Shown: positions 22,025 to 34,279, counted from the stretch's first letter. The stretch is DNA of 64,000 nucleotides from Cristatella mucedo (GCA_009760855.2 WPIO01000053.1:1567501-1631500), one strand, 5' to 3'. Numbers and translations: made by a program. The notes: a model not told the origin generated them from the sequence alone.

Positions 22025-22725
22025 CATTAAATAATAATAATATTACACTTGATAAAGCCCCCTCAGAGATCTCTTTCTAGGCACTTTACATAGGCTGCAA
22101 AGGGAAACACGATTGAATGGTGAGTAATATCATGCTTGATAAACAACATGAATAACATGGTTAGGGGTGACATGCACAGGGTCAGCATGCAAGTGTGGTT
22201 AGTGGCAGCATGCACAATGTCAGCATGCATAAGCACATAAAGGACGAATCACGGGACGCACTAAATGCTGTCCTAAATAGGTGCGTTTTTAATTTCTTTT
22301 TAAATGTGGTCAAGTCAGGGAATGTCGTGAGCAAGTCGAGGGGGAAGTTCCAGGCTTTGAAAGCATACGATCTAAGTATACAGTCTCCACAAGATTTGAT
22401 GTTAGTACAAGGTATTGGTGAACTGTTAGATTCCGAAAAGCAGGTGATACGATGCTTGGCCTGATGGGGGAGTATATCTGAGAGATAGGCTGGAGCCAAA
22501 GAATGAAGGGACCTAAAAGTGAGCGACAAAACCTTGAAGTCAATCCGTTGCTTGACTGGTAGCCAGTGCAGGTAGGCGAGAAGTGGAGTAATCTGGCAAC
22601 TGCGATGCTCACGACAGACAAGCCTAGCTGCAGAGTTTTGCACCAGCTGCAATCTCCTGATCGCCCGAATGCTGGCCTTAGAAGAGGCCAATATTCAACC
22701 TTGGGGTGCGGCACGAGGTCGATGC
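22025..22725 (-). mobile_element. LINE-B, C-terminal domain and 3' tail
   Basis: The minus strand has a 169-residue open frame (22691-22182) carrying the LINE-B C-terminal region: RRLQLVQNSAARLVCREH, then LHWLPVKQRIDFKVLSLTF and FKKKLKTHLF. The untranslated tail runs down to about 22025. This is the longest intact LINE-B C-terminal frame in the window. Confidence 0.88.
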
Positions 22726-22811
22726 TTCACTTTAAAAATTCACTGGCAAAGAGTATATAGCCACGCTGCAACATCCGTTTTATCTTTCTTTGAACATACC
22801 ATGTCCCTCTG

Positions 22812-23345
22812 AGGGTGAATATCAAGAAAGTACCATTGGTGCGATAATAGAATATTTCTTTATGGTACTGTTGAGTATATGTCAATTTGTGAGCAGTCGC
22901 ACACCAGAAAATCTAATCCACAGCCATGTATTAATAATCGCAGAAAGCACAGCAGCTAGCGACCGTCATGACCTGTCGTCGCCCCGGAGAATCCTAAAGT
23001 GTATAGTCGGTCTGCTGTTCTCCTTCGGCAACTTCTGCCGGCGTAGTAGGCTCTCGAAGCGAAGCAGATCCAAAAGGTATCTTTCAAAAGACAAACATGC
23101 TGGAAGTAGGATCGGAAGTTCTGATGACTTATATCGATTCGGATGATCTTCTATTGATTCTGATTATTTAATAAATAGAAGAAAAATGAATACGCAAACC
23201 ATGTGTAATCCGGATTTAAACAAGAAGCAAAAAATCTACAAAACAAAAAGTGTACAGATCTGTGCATTGCATGCAACTTTTTCCAACTTATTGAACATTG
23301 GCAGATCGAGGAGCTGGTTGAGGCGTATTCTTGTGGTTTCGTGGA
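22812..23345 (+). mobile_element. Diverged second copy of the foldback element (partial)
   Basis: The segments 22812-22872 and 23074-23345 align with the left arm of the palindromic element at 39501-40453 (for example GGATCGGAAGTTCTGA and AAAAATCTACAAA). About 200 bp of unrelated sequence separates them. No matching right arm was found, so it no longer forms a full hairpin. Confidence 0.55.
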
Positions 23346-23349
23346 CGGA

Positions 23350-24148
23350 AGTAGAAGCTAACGAGAACCGACTTAACGATTCTCGATTACCGAAATATAT
23401 CCGCATTAGAGCCATAGCGGTTAACAATCCCGACTGCAACGGAAAATTAGGAACTACTACGGAAAGACTCAAACCAATGACATGGGTTCATGAAATTCGA
23501 GCGGCGTGGCGTGAGGTCGAGTTGATCCGTTTTCCCGCAGCCTACATTTGAGTCGAGGACTGCGTGGGCTATGTGGCCGCAGGCGAATTACAGTCACTCT
23601 GTGGGTTGAGCTACACTTTTTGAATACATTTTCAGACAAAAAATTGAAATTTTAGTTAAGCCTACACTACTATGTGGTCCTTAAGAACTTTGATGTTTTA
23701 GTCCTGGAATACCCCACTCCCCCCAGCGATGGTTCGTAAGTCTGGGGGAGATAACTCTATAGAGTACGAGACCACTGGTCAAAATGGTGAATTACCGAGA
23801 AATTGTCATAGCTGTATCGATTAAATACAATTGAGCTTATGAAAAACATGTATTAACTAAGTTCAGCAAACAATAGCGGAAATTGAGGTTCCAAATATAC
23901 TTGTTCCGGAAACTATCGAACTTACGTCGGAGACTGCAGCTTGCCGGCCTGAAAATAACCGGCACCTGTTTACTGAGGCGAGACAGCAAAGCAGCCTAAT
24001 CGCCAGGCTTGCTTTTACGACTCTGACCCAATAGGTGAGGGACCATGAATTTCGCATCTTTTAAGTGTGGCACTTTGACTAACACGTGGGCCGCTGGTGG
24101 AGTATGTCGGCGCCAGCAACGTCAAGTATAAGCCGCCGTAGGCCACGG
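23350..24148. other. Unassigned intergenic sequence
   Basis: No motif was recognised. Parts may be the remainder of the foldback relative. Confidence 0.3.
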
Positions 24149-24149
24149 G

Positions 24150-24300
24150 TCTGGCCCACTGGTAAGACGCTTGCCCAATCAAGGTCAAGGTGAATATAAT
24201 TGTTAAGGTCTTGGGCTCGAGCCCCTGCTGCAAATTTGGAGCGTCTGAATTAAGTTCTCTCACGGGGCTATGTGAATTAATTATAAAATTATTATTATTA
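24150..24300 (+). mobile_element. SINE1 copy
   Basis: A-box region CTGGCCCACTGGTAAGACGC and B box GGGCTCGAGCCCC, followed by GTCTGAATTAAGTTCTCTCA and an (ATT)-like end. Diverged but complete. Confidence 0.78.
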
Positions 24301-24304
24301 TACT

Positions 24305-25235
24305 ATACGAGACCATTGACAAGCGCCGAGAAATTCGCGTTAGTCAGTCAAGCCTCTGGTCTAAGCTGCTTCGAATTCGCGTGCTTCTCCTGTCTTCCAC
24401 TTGGGGTGCGTAGGTTCATAGCTCGCATGCCGCACGAACCTGTGTAACTACCGGTGACTAAGTAACTACCGGTGAGCTATTAGCACGACCCCCCCCCCCC
24501 CCCCGATCTCGTCGATTAGCGAGTTCTGTATTCTTTAAATATTTTCAAAAACGGGTTTCCATTATTGAGGATAGTTCTTCTCGGCTCTCAGCATAGCATA
24601 CGTGCATTGCGGTTGCATGCTAATGTCGAGTCGAACGACTGCCGTCGGGAGGGGCGCGAAGGAATGCTCTGATCGTGTACATCCGGTGTGTAGGTAGTGC
24701 GCCCACTGCTCTGAAGGTCAACCTTAAACTTCGCCACACTAGCACAAGTGCAACCTAAGCCCGATCATTAGCAGGCGATTCACATAACGAGGGGGCTTAA
24801 CCAGGTGTGCTCTGCTGTACCTGCGTTTTAACATCACTCGGCGAATTTAGGATTGAGCAAATAAGCATGCTGCTGTATGGATTTCTCATCGGTTTCTCAC
24901 CATTAGAATGCAGTTGCTACGATTGCTTCGGCTGGAAAGCAGCCAGTGCTGCTCTTTACGTTTGTGCACACGTGATCTCCAACAGTGTCAAACGTTTACG
25001 AAGCACATGCTTACTTCAAAGTAACGTTGGTATCTAGCGTGCAGAAGCACTCGAAGAAGGAGCAATAATTCTGAAAGGGTGTTTTTTGAGTAGCAATTTC
25101 TGTTTGCCAATGCTCGACTGCTGGACACCGATGCAACAGCTGTGGGTTGTAGCCCTTCCTCCACCAGTCTATGCTTGCATGCCAGTGCACTGAGCAGGAT
25201 GCTTGGGCTTTGCAGGATGCATTTGTTTAGGCAAA
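24305..25235. other. Unassigned sequence with a poly-C run
   Basis: A run of C at about 24488-24504 is the only simple feature. No gene or known repeat was recognised. Confidence 0.35.
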
Positions 25236-25239
25236 TGTT

Positions 25240-25440
25240 CTGTCCCGGGTTTACAATGACCTCCTGACCAATGCGGATCTCATCGGTTAGGCCTCACTGC
25301 TAGCTTTCTTAGATCGCACGGCAATATTTGATTTGATCGCCAGATTCTTCTGTAGCCCGTCTCCATGTGCCTAGGTATCACTAGCGTAGTGCTACACTGG
25401 ATTAGATCCTAATGCAGTGAGGGAGGTTAGTGTGTAGATG
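25240..25440 (+). mobile_element. LINE-B reverse transcriptase N-terminal fragment
   Basis: Translates with stops to SRVYNDLLTNADL followed by LLAFLDRTAIFD, the decayed form of the LINE-B reverse transcriptase start (compare RVYNDLLRNADMGRVSLL at about 32585-32640). Confidence 0.6.
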
Positions 25441-25544
25441 TAAACAGCTGTCTAAGCTGTATAGGTACGACACTTTTGTACTTTTCCTTGCTTGTCTTGA
25501 CCATGATGCCGTTATAGTTTTCAATGCTTATTGGTTATTAACAA

Positions 25545-26370
25545 CAACAATAATAATAATTGTAATACATTTGCATCGTGCCCTCAGAGAACTCAATCTC
25601 TTTCCAGGTGCTTTATATGTGCTGTACAGAAAGCATGGTCGAATTGTTTGTGGTAACATGCACAGTGTCAACATGCATAACATGGTTAGTTGTAGCATGC
25701 ACAGTGTCAGCATGAATAAACACCCAAAGACGAATCACAAGGACCCAGTAAATGCTGTGATAAACGAGTGCATGTTTATCTTCTTTTTAAAATTTCGTCG
25801 TCAGCGATTATCATGACGTCAGTCGTGAGTGAGCTCCAGGCTTTGAGTGTATACGAACTCAAATCACGGTCTCCAAGGATTCGAGGTTGGCTATAGGTGT
25901 GTAAACGATCTGAGTCAGAAGAGAGGCTGGTATGATGCCTAGCCTGGCGGAAGAGTAGTTCTGATAGGTAGGCTAGGGGCAGAGAATGAAAGAACCGAAA
26001 AGTGAGTGACAGCTTTGAAGTCGATAGGCTGCTTGATTGACAGCTAATGCTGGCCCATGCAAAAATGGGTGTACTATGGCAACTTTGGTGCTCACAAAAG
26101 ACAGTTTTGCACCAACTGTAAGTGCCTGATTGCACAGGCTGGTAGACCAAGCAAGCAGTGAATTACATAGGTCAAGACGAGATGTCACAAATGCCCGAAC
26201 CAATTTAGAGGAAGTATCCCTGTCTAAGCAAGGGCGAATTTTAGTAATGTTATGTAGCTGAAAGTAGGCAGACTTGACTGTGGAGCTGATGTGGTCGTCT
26301 AATAAAAGGTCACTTTGGAAGAGGACACCTAGATTTCGTGAAGATTCAACAGCTGATATGCTGGCAGAGC
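25545..26370 (-). mobile_element. LINE-B, 5'-truncated copy
   Basis: The minus strand encodes the LINE-B thumb and C-terminal region with stops (SRNLGVLFQSDLLLDDHISS, then KLVRAFVTSRLDLCNSLLA), followed by the 3' tail toward 25545. It lies head to head with the next copy. Confidence 0.82.
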
Positions 26371-26374
26371 TGAT

Positions 26375-26945
26375 TGTGAGCTTTAACCACTTTTCCCCGA
26401 CCTGCACTGGCTCCCGGTCAGGCAAGACTTCAACTTTAAGGTTTTATCACTCACTTTTAGGTCCTTTCGTACTTTGGTTCCAGCCTACCTATCAGATCTA
26501 CTTCTCCATCTGGCTGAGCATCGTACCACTTGCTTTTCGGAATATACTTGTTTACCTATACCTCGTACAAACCTCAAATCCTTTGGAAACCGTGCATTTA
26601 GTTCGTATGCTCCCAAGCGTGGAACTCACTCCCGACTTGTGTCGAGACATCTCCTGACTTGTCCTCATTTAAAAATTAACCAACAACGCATCTCTTTATC
26701 ACAGCATTTAGTGGGTCCATGTGATTTGTCCTTTTTGTGCGTATGTGTGCTGACACTGCATGCTGCCACTAACTGTACTTGCATGCTGACCCTGTGCATG
26801 TCACCCATAACCATGTTATTCTTGTCGTTTATTGAGCATGCTACCACGAACTATTCGATTCTGCTTCCGTTGCAGCAAATGTAAAGTGCCTAGAAAGAGA
26901 TCGAGTTCTCTGATGGTGTTATATTAAAGGAATTATTATGATTAT
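26375..26945 (+). mobile_element. LINE-B, C-terminal remnant and 3' tail
   Basis: Plus-strand LINE-B C-terminal coding remnant (VPAYLSDLLLHLAEHRTTCF near 26474-26535) and complete 3' end with AGAAAGAGATCGAGTTCTCT and (ATT)-like bases. Confidence 0.82.
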
Positions 26946-26947
26946 TA

Positions 26948-27165
26948 TTTACCATTCCAATATGTGAATCACACTTGGTTTGCCCTTTACTAATAAGTTG
27001 GTTTTATTATCATGTGGGGTGTCATCAATACATGCAGCAAGGGGGTTGTGAGAATTTGTCACGCTGCAGGGAAGGGAGGGATCAGAGCAGAGGTGCGACT
27101 GAGTGTCATCTGCATAGAAGTGAAAGCCTAGATTGTGCCTGGCAATCATGGCAACCATCAAAACT
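26948..27165 (-). mobile_element. LINE-B reverse transcriptase palm fragment
   Basis: The minus strand encodes IARHNLGFHFYADDTQ and NPLAACIDDT, the catalytic palm of LINE-B with the canonical ADD. It abuts the tail of the preceding plus-strand copy. Confidence 0.8.
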
Positions 27166-27169
27166 TAGC

Positions 27170-27380
27170 CTTTGCTAATATCTGGAACTGGAGATCCAAG
27201 CGCTGCCACTGAATCTAGGACACCGCTACCACCATAATTTAAGTGGAATAGCTGTTACACGTAGTTATGGTATTGTGGGCTCGAAAATTGCACAATCACC
27301 TAGTTGCTACAGAGTTTGGGTATATACACATGGCATTTGCATGGATTGATAATGCTCACTATTTTTTTTTAGCATTTGGC
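27170..27380. other. Unassigned intergenic sequence
   Basis: A short stretch in which nothing was recognised. Confidence 0.3.
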
Positions 27381-27384
27381 TCCT

Positions 27385-27475
27385 TATATTAATAATAATA
27401 TATTTTTTATAGCACCTCCAGAGAACTCTTAACTGTTTCTAGGCACTTCACATTTGCTGTGAAGGAAGCATATGT
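27385..27475 (-). mobile_element. LINE-B 3' tail remnant
   Basis: A minus-strand tail with AAGTGCCTAGAAACAG and (ATT)n at its 3' end. Confidence 0.6.
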
Positions 27476-27559
27476 CTGCTTCGTAGCTGTGGGCATGAAG
27501 GGAGGGTTTTCTGTAGCCACCGACAGAGGGCTGTCTTTTTCCGGCTTGGTTCGGCCGGC

Positions 27560-28480
27560 TTCTTGTCCAACATGTCTAGGTCAGAGCTCAACAGAGCCCG
27601 ACTGCAGGACTTACATTAAATGGGCCTAAACAACCGAGAAGTGGTCTAGACTCTTAAACTCAACCATATAGTTTAATCTTCAACAGACTCCTAAATTGCG
27701 CAGCAGTTTGGCCAATAGACTGGGCGAAGGTCGTCCAGGGAAGATGGCCTGACAGGATGACTTACACGTTAAGATACTGGCTCTTGGGTGGCAGAAGGCA
27801 TTTCACCGAGAGCTGTCTCAGTCCCTGGCGACCACTGCCAGCGCTGTCAGAAGCATTGAGATAGTGTGCCAGAAGCTTGCCTAGGTCATGGCATATTGAG
27901 AAAGCTCGCGAGATGCAAGGCTTTGCTTACCGAATGACACAAGAAAGATCATCCCTTATGGGACCACGTCCACTGCACAGCAGATGACTGGAGTCAAGTT
28001 TGATTGACCGGCAAGTAAAAATCCATGCTTTTTGCTAGCAGCAAGCAAAGAGCATCCGTAAGTCGGCAAAAAGGTGAGATTCCCTGGATGTCTCCAGCCA
28101 ACAATGAAATTTGGTGGCTGGAAGTGTTTTGGTTCTGGGTTGCTTCTACGCCTCCAGTGGTGGAATTCTGTACTGAATTAACCTACTTATGGTACATTAA
28201 ACTGCAGGAGAATGATCCAAAGCACACAGCAAAAGCTTCTAAAAGGTTTTTCGCTGAAGCAGCCCTTATAGCCGTGGGTTGACCGATTCAGTCGCCTCCC
28301 ATAGAGCATCTTACGGATAGGTTGGAGTGCTGTCCGAGGTCCGAATCTGTGCCTGCAGCGACTTTGCAAGAGCTGTTCAGCCGATGCATACCACCGGAGT
28401 AATTTTACCTCAGTGACTTGGAAAAGGTTGACTAACTTGATGCCGAGGGGAGAGGTTATTAGCAACATCGGAGGCCCGAC
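27560..28480 (+). mobile_element. Tc1-like DNA transposon relic (transposase pseudogene)
   Basis: Conceptual translation with several shifts and stops follows Tc1-family transposase order. A helix-turn-helix-like N-terminus starts near 27570. The catalytic region has NDPKHTAKASKRFF at about 28212-28250, the hallmark around the second catalytic acidic residue. The PIQSPPIEHL stretch (normally SPDLNPIENL) follows near 28285. No complete terminal inverted repeats were found. The element is inactive. Confidence 0.78.
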
Positions 28481-28689
28481 TTCCTATTTAAAATTATTTG
28501 CCATGAAAATTAAATTTTTATTTATGCAAGGCATTGGGCATGCATGTAAGATATGGTATGAAGAAACTGATGCTGTATTCTTCTGTATGCTATGTCAAGA
28601 GCCACCAGACGGCATCAGGTGGGCATCACTCTAGCCGTTGGAACAAGACTTTTGAGAAGGATTGTCGATAGATAAAATAAATTAATTGC

Positions 28690-29590
<901 letters not shown>

Positions 29591-29613
29591 ACAGAGTGGG
29601 CTGTTCTCTATGG

Positions 29614-29745
29614 ATTGGCCCAGTGGTTAAGGTGCTCGCCCCGACTAAGACTCGGCCGAGGTCGTGGAATCGAGCCCCGAGGCATATGTGAAGCACCTGA
29701 GTAGAGATTAGCTTCTCTTTGCGCTCTATGAAAATGAATTATATA
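29614..29745 (+). mobile_element. SINE1 copy
   Basis: Well-kept A box (TTGGCCCAGTGGTTAAGGTG), B box with one change (GGAATCGAGCCCC) and the LINE-B-like tail ending in AATGAATTATATA. It lies between the purine block and the zinc-finger gene. Confidence 0.85.
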
Positions 29746-30017
29746 TTTCTTTGACAGGCCTGTCTAGATTTCATTCAGCTAGTAGGGAACTCGGCAAGCA
29801 GGTAAAAGCAAGTGGCATGACAAATTCTCAACGTGGGTAGAAAAAAGTGAGTGCTTGCAAGCAAGCTGTTATTTCGGCATCAGCCTCGAAGTAAGTGGGC
29901 TGTGACCATTTCCGTGATATATTGACGCCGGCACTTTAACCGTCGGTCAAGGTAGGCTGCATTTTTAGCTTTTCCCCCCACGTGGGTGTGTGTCCTAGTA
30001 AGTATATGTTCTTTGCG

Positions 30018-30018
<1 letters not shown>

Positions 30019-30068
<50 letters not shown>
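30019..30068 (+). repeat. (CT)n microsatellite upstream of the zinc-finger gene
   Basis: About 25 CT units directly upstream of the coding exon, oriented as a polypyrimidine tract on the coding strand. Confidence 0.95.
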
Positions 30069-30071
<3 letters not shown>

Positions 30072-30099
30072 GACGTGCGAAAGCTTATTATTGCCTGCC

Positions 30100-30101
30100 A
30101 G
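30100..30101 (+). promoter_or_regulatory. Candidate 3' splice site before zinc-finger coding exon
   Basis: TTATTATTGCCTGCCAG followed by GTTG, 30-50 bases after the (CT)n tract and 19 bases before the ATG. This suggests a spliced 5' UTR intron ending here; an unspliced leader is the alternative. Confidence 0.35.
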
Positions 30102-30120
30102 GTTGTTTCGTCTTGCACCA

Positions 30121-31653
30121 ATGTCGTCAGCGCCAGGCAATCGGAAGGCCAACAAGAAGCAGGAGGAGCTTGCCAAGGGCGGAGACGATGACGACGACGG
30201 AAGTGTCGATGCCACTGGAGGTGACGACGCCGCCGGAAGTGCCGCCCCCACCGGAAGTGACGACGACAATGGAAGCGATGAAGACAAGGCTTCGACGACG
30301 GCTGAGCGGCCACAGAGGAAGCGGTTCGTGTGCGAGCGGTGCGGCGCCAAGTTCCGGTCGGCGCTGCGGCTCGAGGACCACCAGTTCGTGCACACGGGCG
30401 TCAAGCCGCACGCCTGCGACCTATGTGGGCAGCAGTTCACCGTGCTGCGCTTCCTGAACTCGCACATGCGCAAGCTGCACGGGCAGCGGCGCTACGAGTG
30501 CTCGCAGTGTGGCCAGAGCTACACCAACGCCTCGCGCCTGGCCGGTCACGTGGCGGTCGTTCACTCCGGCGAGAAGCCGTTCGCTTGCGACCAGTGCGAT
30601 CGCGGGTTCGTCACAGCGGCCGAGAGGCAGTCGCACGCGCTGACGCACAGCGGTGAGAGGCCGCACGTGTGCGACCAGTGCGGCCGCTGCTTTGGCCTGC
30701 GCGGCAACCTGCTGGCGCACGTGCGCTGCCACGCGGACGAGCGTCCATTCTCGTGCGCCCAGTGCGGCAAGACGTTCCGCTTGGCGCGTCACGTGAGGCG
30801 CCACCAGCTAGTGCACAGTGCCGAGCGGCCGTTCGAGTGCATCCAGTGCGGCCGCTCGTTCAAGGGAAGCGAGTGCCTCCGCTCACACGCCAAGCTGCAC
30901 GCCGACGACCGGGGCGCGCTGCTGCGGCACGGCTGCGACCAGTGCGGCCGAGCGTTCCGCACCGCCTTCAGCCTGAAGGTGCACGCCCTTACGCACACGG
31001 ACGAGCGGCCGCACCGGTGCGAACATTGTGCTCGCCAGTTCCGGACCGTCGGCCAGGTCCGCTGTCACGTGCGGCTGATGCACAGCTGCGAGACGCCCTA
31101 CTCGTGCGGCGCGTGCGAGCGCAAGTTCAAGACGCGCCGCGACCTCAGGCTGCACGCGTACAAGCACGGCGTCCCGAAGCCGCACGCGTGCGACGCGTGC
31201 GGCATGCGCTTTGACCAGCGGAGCAGCCTGAGGGCGCACGCGCTGACGCACGGTGACCACAGGCCGCACGCGTGCCAGCAGTGCGGCGGCCGATTCCGCT
31301 CGTCGAGCGAGCTGAAGACGCACGCGGCCGTTCACAGCACCTACAAGGCGTTCGAGTGCGCCCACTGCGGACGGCGCTTCGGCCTCGCGGGCTCGCTGAG
31401 ACGGCACGTGCGATCGCTGCACAGCGCCGCCCGGGCGCACGGCTGCGACCGGTGCAGCCTCAGGTTCACGTCGGCCAGGCTGCTCTCGTGCCACCGAGCC
31501 GCCGAGCACGACCTCCGCCGCCAGCAGGCCACAGCCGCTTCCGCCGGCTCGAGCGAGCATGGAGGAAGCGCCCGCGACCGGCCGAAGCGACCGGCCAGAA
31601 CGATCGGCAGGATGCGGCCGCCGCCCCCGTGTGACGGGTTGCCGAAAGAATAG
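30121..31653 (+). CDS. Poly-C2H2 zinc-finger protein, 14 fingers
   Basis: A 510-residue nuclear-type protein. Residues 1-65 are acidic and low-complexity (DDDDD at 22-26, repeated GSDDD stretches). Fourteen consecutive C2H2 fingers follow at about residues 69-464, each of the C-X2-C-X12-H-X3/4-H type. Several have TGEKP-like linkers (SGEKPF, SGERPH); the linker after finger 7 is longer. The C-terminal 45 residues are basic and proline-rich. Such proteins usually bind DNA as transcription regulators. The finger array identifies the class but not an ortholog, so no symbol is given. The first in-frame ATG is at 30121, with C at -3 (weak context). The coding exon is uninterrupted and GC-rich compared with its flanks. 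Confidence 0.93.
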   Translation: MSSAPGNRKANKKQEELAKGGDDDDDGSVDATGGDDAAGSAAPTGSDDDNGSDEDKASTTAERPQRKRFVCERCGAKFRSALRLEDHQFVHTGVKPHACDLCGQQFTVLRFLNSHMRKLHGQRRYECSQCGQSYTNASRLAGHVAVVHSGEKPFACDQCDRGFVTAAERQSHALTHSGERPHVCDQCGRCFGLRGNLLAHVRCHADERPFSCAQCGKTFRLARHVRRHQLVHSAERPFECIQCGRSFKGSECLRSHAKLHADDRGALLRHGCDQCGRAFRTAFSLKVHALTHTDERPHRCEHCARQFRTVGQVRCHVRLMHSCETPYSCGACERKFKTRRDLRLHAYKHGVPKPHACDACGMRFDQRSSLRAHALTHGDHRPHACQQCGGRFRSSSELKTHAAVHSTYKAFECAHCGRRFGLAGSLRRHVRSLHSAARAHGCDRCSLRFTSARLLSCHRAAEHDLRRQQATAASAGSSEHGGSARDRPKRPARTIGRMRPPPPCDGLPKE

Positions 31654-31659
31654 CGCAGG

Positions 31660-32530
31660 GGCTGAGTGACGATGCCGGCGGCAGCGGCAGCAGAGAGGAC
31701 AGTGCTACCGTTGAGAGCCAAGTGGAGACAAGATGGTGGAGGGTAGAGCAGAGGCTCGTGGACGTCGAGCGTTTTGCTGCTGCCGCCAAATGCCTCGCGC
31801 TGCCTCTGCGAGACTGCAGCAGCAGTGGCGCGGTAGTAGGTGCTCTTGATGCCGACTCGAAACGGGCGCGTGCGCCCCCTCTGGCCAATGCGGTTAGCAT
31901 GAGCTGGCCGCCTCGGGCCGACTGCCGGAAGCAGCAGCTGCAGTAGCTGGTGCTTGCACGTCTCACTGGTGAGTCTGGCCCGTGAGCTGTTGCTCTCTGC
32001 TCATTTATCGGTTCTGCCCACCCATCGGGTTTTGGCGTTGGCTTGCTCGTATTTCTTGCATGCCGCGCTGGTCAAGATAGCGCGATGAGCGAGGTTCGGC
32101 ATGTATCTCCTGCTGGGCTGTGAGTAACATTTCTGCTATTGCATCGTCTCTTTACTAGCTTCTGGCTTAGAGATACATTAGTGTTTTGCTTAAATGATTG
32201 TGTGACTGTGTTAGTCTTGTCATTTCTTTGTATTTATGAGAAAAAAAAGAATTTGGATAGCATCATTAGAGCGCTTAGTGTCATTCTACGCATTTTGCTT
32301 GTGGTGCAAAGGAAGCATGTCAAGTGTAAGCAGAGTGTTAAGTGTTAAGCAGAATAGGTGGCAGTTCAAATCGCTGGAGCTCATAAAAGGACAGTTCACA
32401 CGGAACAAATGCTTTAATAGCAGGTGGGCTGTCAGCTTCTTTATAAATGTCGTCAAGTCGATCCTATTAAAGACTCTGCAACGAGTCGAGGCAGACAGCT
32501 GAACTCAAATATTGTAACTTCAAACCTTGC
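31660..32530. other. 3' flank of the zinc-finger gene
   Basis: Probably begins as 3' UTR. No AATAAA was seen close to the stop, so the transcript end is not located. Short open frames here are not supported. Confidence 0.35.
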
Positions 32531-32539
32531 TACTCAGGT

Positions 32540-33975
32540 CCAGTCTGGTTCTAGAGAAAATCCCTTCACCGAGTTGGAATTGCTTCGGGTGTATAACGAC
32601 CTACTTAGGAATGCAGACATGGGTAGAGTATCCCTGCTTGTTTAGCTCGATCTTTCGGCAGCTTTGATAAGTCCTTCTTGACTGCCTCCCATCTCGCCTG
32701 GGCATCACTGGCACTGCTCTGCAATGGTTCAGGTCCCATCTCAGTTGGAAACTCCAGAGTATTGATGTGAATAGACAAAGATCATCCGAAGAATCTCTGA
32801 AATATGGGGTACCGGAATGATCTGTGCTAGGTCTGGTTCTTTTAACGGTATATACTCTCCCTCTTCCCGATGTGATTGCCAGGCACTATCCAGGTTTTCA
32901 CTTCCATGCAGATGACACTCAGTTGTACCTTTGCTTTGACCCCTCCCAGCCTTCGAGCACCCCGAATTCTCTCAACTCCTTTGCTGCATGTATTGATGAC
33001 ATCCGCACATGGATGGCAGCAAAGTTTCTTAAATTAATGATGACAAAACTAACTTACTAGTTATGGGCAAACCCAGTGTGATTCACAAATTGGAAAGGTT
33101 AGCGCTCAAAATCGGCTCTGCCAGTATATCTCCAGTTGAATCTGCACGAAATCTAGGTGTCATGTTCCAAAGTGACCTGTCATTAGACGACCACATCAGC
33201 TTCGCAATCAAGTCTGCTTACTTTCAGCTACATAACATTGCTAAAATTGGGGCTTGTTTAGATAAGGATACAAAATCTAAGTTGGTTCATGCATTTGTGA
33301 CATCCCTTCTTGACTTCTGCAACTCACTGCTTGCTGGCCTAACCGCATGTGCAATCAGGCGATTACAGCTGGTTTAAATTTTTGCAGCTAGGCTTGTCTG
33401 TCGTGAGCGTCGCAGGTGCCACATCCAACACTTCTCGCCGACCTGCACTGGCTCCCAGTCAAGCAATGCATCGACTTCAAGGTTTTATTACTTACTTTTA
33501 GGTCACTTTATTCTTTGGCTCAAGCCTACCTATCAGATCTAGTCCCCCACCTGGCGAAGCAGCATACCACATGCTTTTCGGAACCTAACTTTAAAAAAAT
33601 TCAACCTAATTGGGAACCCTGCCTTTAGTTCGTATTTTCTCAAAGGCTGGTACCCACCTGACTTGCATCACGACATCTCCTGTCTTAACCACATTTAAAA
33701 AGAAACTTACAAAGTCTGCTATTTATCAGAGAATTTAGTGGGTCCCTATGATTCGTCCTTCCTGTGCTTATGTGTGCTGACAGTGTGCATGCTGTGAGTA
33801 ACCATACTTGCATGCTGACCCGGTGCATGTCACCCCTAACCGTGCAGTTCTGGTTGTGTATTGAGCATGCTTCAACTAACCATTCGATCGTGCTTCCTCT
33901 GCAGAAATTGCAAAGTGCCTAGAAAGAGATCGAGTTCTCCAAGAGCACCAAATCAAATGCATTAATATCATTATT
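32540..33975 (+). mobile_element. LINE-B, longest copy in the window
   Basis: Covers the reverse transcriptase from PFTELELLRVYNDLLRNADM through the palm (HADDTQLYLCFDPSQPS, an ADD catalytic site), the thumb (MTKLTY, shifted), SARNLGVMFQSDLSLDDHIS and the C-terminal region, to the untranslated tail with AGAAAGAGATCGAGTTCTCC near 33920. Several stops and frameshifts make it inactive. No endonuclease domain is present. Confidence 0.9.
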
Positions 33976-34189
33976 ACACCACTTGAAAGCATCCTTTAAG
34001 CATAATGAAGAAACTGGCTACTTACATTTGAGAAATGCCTTTTAATCTGCTCGTGCAAGCGAACCGTAGAACCTGTCTCTCAAAACGGCTGGCTTTCGTT
34101 GGAGAACGGCCATGAGCCAATCGAGCTTTTCGTGAGCCTCCTGCAGCTTTGTGCTACAACAATCAAAGGCAAGTCGCTGCGAAAGTAAT

Positions 34190-34272
34190 AGTAATAATAA
34201 TAATAATAATAACGCACTTGATAAACCGCCCTCAGAGAACTCAATCTCTTTCTAGTCGCTTTCATTTGAAGT
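34190..34272 (-). mobile_element. LINE-B 3' tail remnant
   Basis: A minus-strand hairpin tail (AGAAAGAGATTGAGTTCTCT, then GAGGGCGGTTTATCAAGTGC) with a long (ATT)n. Confidence 0.75.
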
Positions 34273-34279
34273 ACTGGTG

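Noticed and set aside
30127-31966. Antisense open frames over the zinc-finger gene
   Set aside because: Mirror translations of the C2H2 repeats without any known motif.
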